Shown here piece by piece: positions 5,067 through 5,088 of a DNA stretch of 5,088 bases. Each line of letters begins with the position of its first letter. Position 1 is the first letter of the stretch. The DNA is from Candidatus Homeothermus arabinoxylanisolvens (GTDB lineage: Bacteria; Bacteroidota; Bacteroidia; Bacteroidales; Muribaculaceae). The stretch is from positions 1 to 5,088 of the forward strand of contig LUJO01000004.1 in assembly GCA_001689405.1 (NCBI GenBank), in the 5' to 3' direction. The position numbers and the translations under genes were made by a program. The notes beneath the pieces were generated by a model. The model was not told the origin of the DNA. It ran no database searches and worked only from the letters and a program-made list of their open reading frames with translations.

Positions 5067-5088
5067 TAGTGTCCACTAAAAAATCATA
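5050..5088 (-). CDS. Possible 3' end of an upstream gene overlapping the dynamin-like gene
   Basis: Minus-strand frame open from the window edge: YDFLVDTNDPHS followed by TAA (5052-5050). It overlaps the start of the next gene by 17 nt, which would give translational coupling typical of operons. The composition looks protein-like, but 12 codons is too short to prove coding. Dropping one C from the CCC at 5059-5061 would join the frames as DFLVDTND-RTLKRSVDSL, so the two could be one gene split by an indel. Confidence 0.35.
   Translation of the reverse strand, partial: YDFLVDTNDPHS
5066..5079. repeat. Short palindrome TTAGTG-TC-CACTAA at the gene start
   Basis: Six perfect complementary bases on each side (5066-5071 and 5074-5079) of a 2-nt centre sit directly upstream of, and touch, the ATG of the minus-strand gene. 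They are followed by a run of six A (5078-5083). It could be an operator, or the tip of an insertion element whose body lies beyond the window; it is also compatible with chance. Confidence 0.4.

Noticed and set aside
5076..5083. Slippery heptamer T-TTT-TTA in the overlapping frame, as programmed -1 frameshifting
   Set aside because: A -1 shift there leads to TAA after three codons (AGT GGA CAC) and does not enter the dynamin-like frame, which is in the +1 register.

Overview
The window looks like a chromosomal segment from a member of the Bacteroidales, possibly Muribaculaceae-like. The main evidence is repeated matches to the Bacteroidetes promoter (-7 box TANNTTTG, -33 box TTTG), A-rich leaders instead of Shine-Dalgarno sequences, and a Bacteroidetes-type DUF4924 gene. 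No database search was possible, so the taxonomy is inference.

Layout. (1) 1-215 has no convincing gene. It holds two related GC-rich palindromes and an exact 18-bp tandem repeat. (2) A perfect bidirectional terminator hairpin (216-252) ends a minus-strand tRNA-Gln(CUG) gene (256-325), which has a near-consensus promoter (344-375). (3) A plus-strand housekeeping pair follows: a DUF4924-family gene (566-1114) and prfC, peptide chain release factor 3 (1161-2741, GTG start). prfC has its own promoter, whose -33 box lies in the last codons of the DUF4924 gene. (4) From about 2742 the sequence becomes more AT-rich and less densely coding, as in an accessory or decaying region. It holds a small coiled-coil gene of unknown function (2933-3346) with a structured leader and a weak possible WYL-regulator tail (3463-3555). 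It also holds several inverted repeats, the 3' end of a minus-strand dynamin-like gene (3708 to about 3893) abutting the 3' end of an IS3-type transposase (about 3897-4055), about 390 bp without a gene, and a minus-strand gene (4449-5066).

The 4449-5066 gene encodes what looks like the C-terminal helical/membrane/coiled-coil part of a dynamin-like protein, without its GTPase domain. The remnant at 3708-3893 is its paralog, so the locus probably once carried two dynamin-like genes in tandem on the minus strand, as bacterial dynamin-like proteins often occur. One copy was destroyed by an IS element. The other meets the window edge in a way that suggests a coupled split gene, a frameshift, or truncation by another element. 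This is the most interesting part of the window, and the bases beyond 5088 would settle it.
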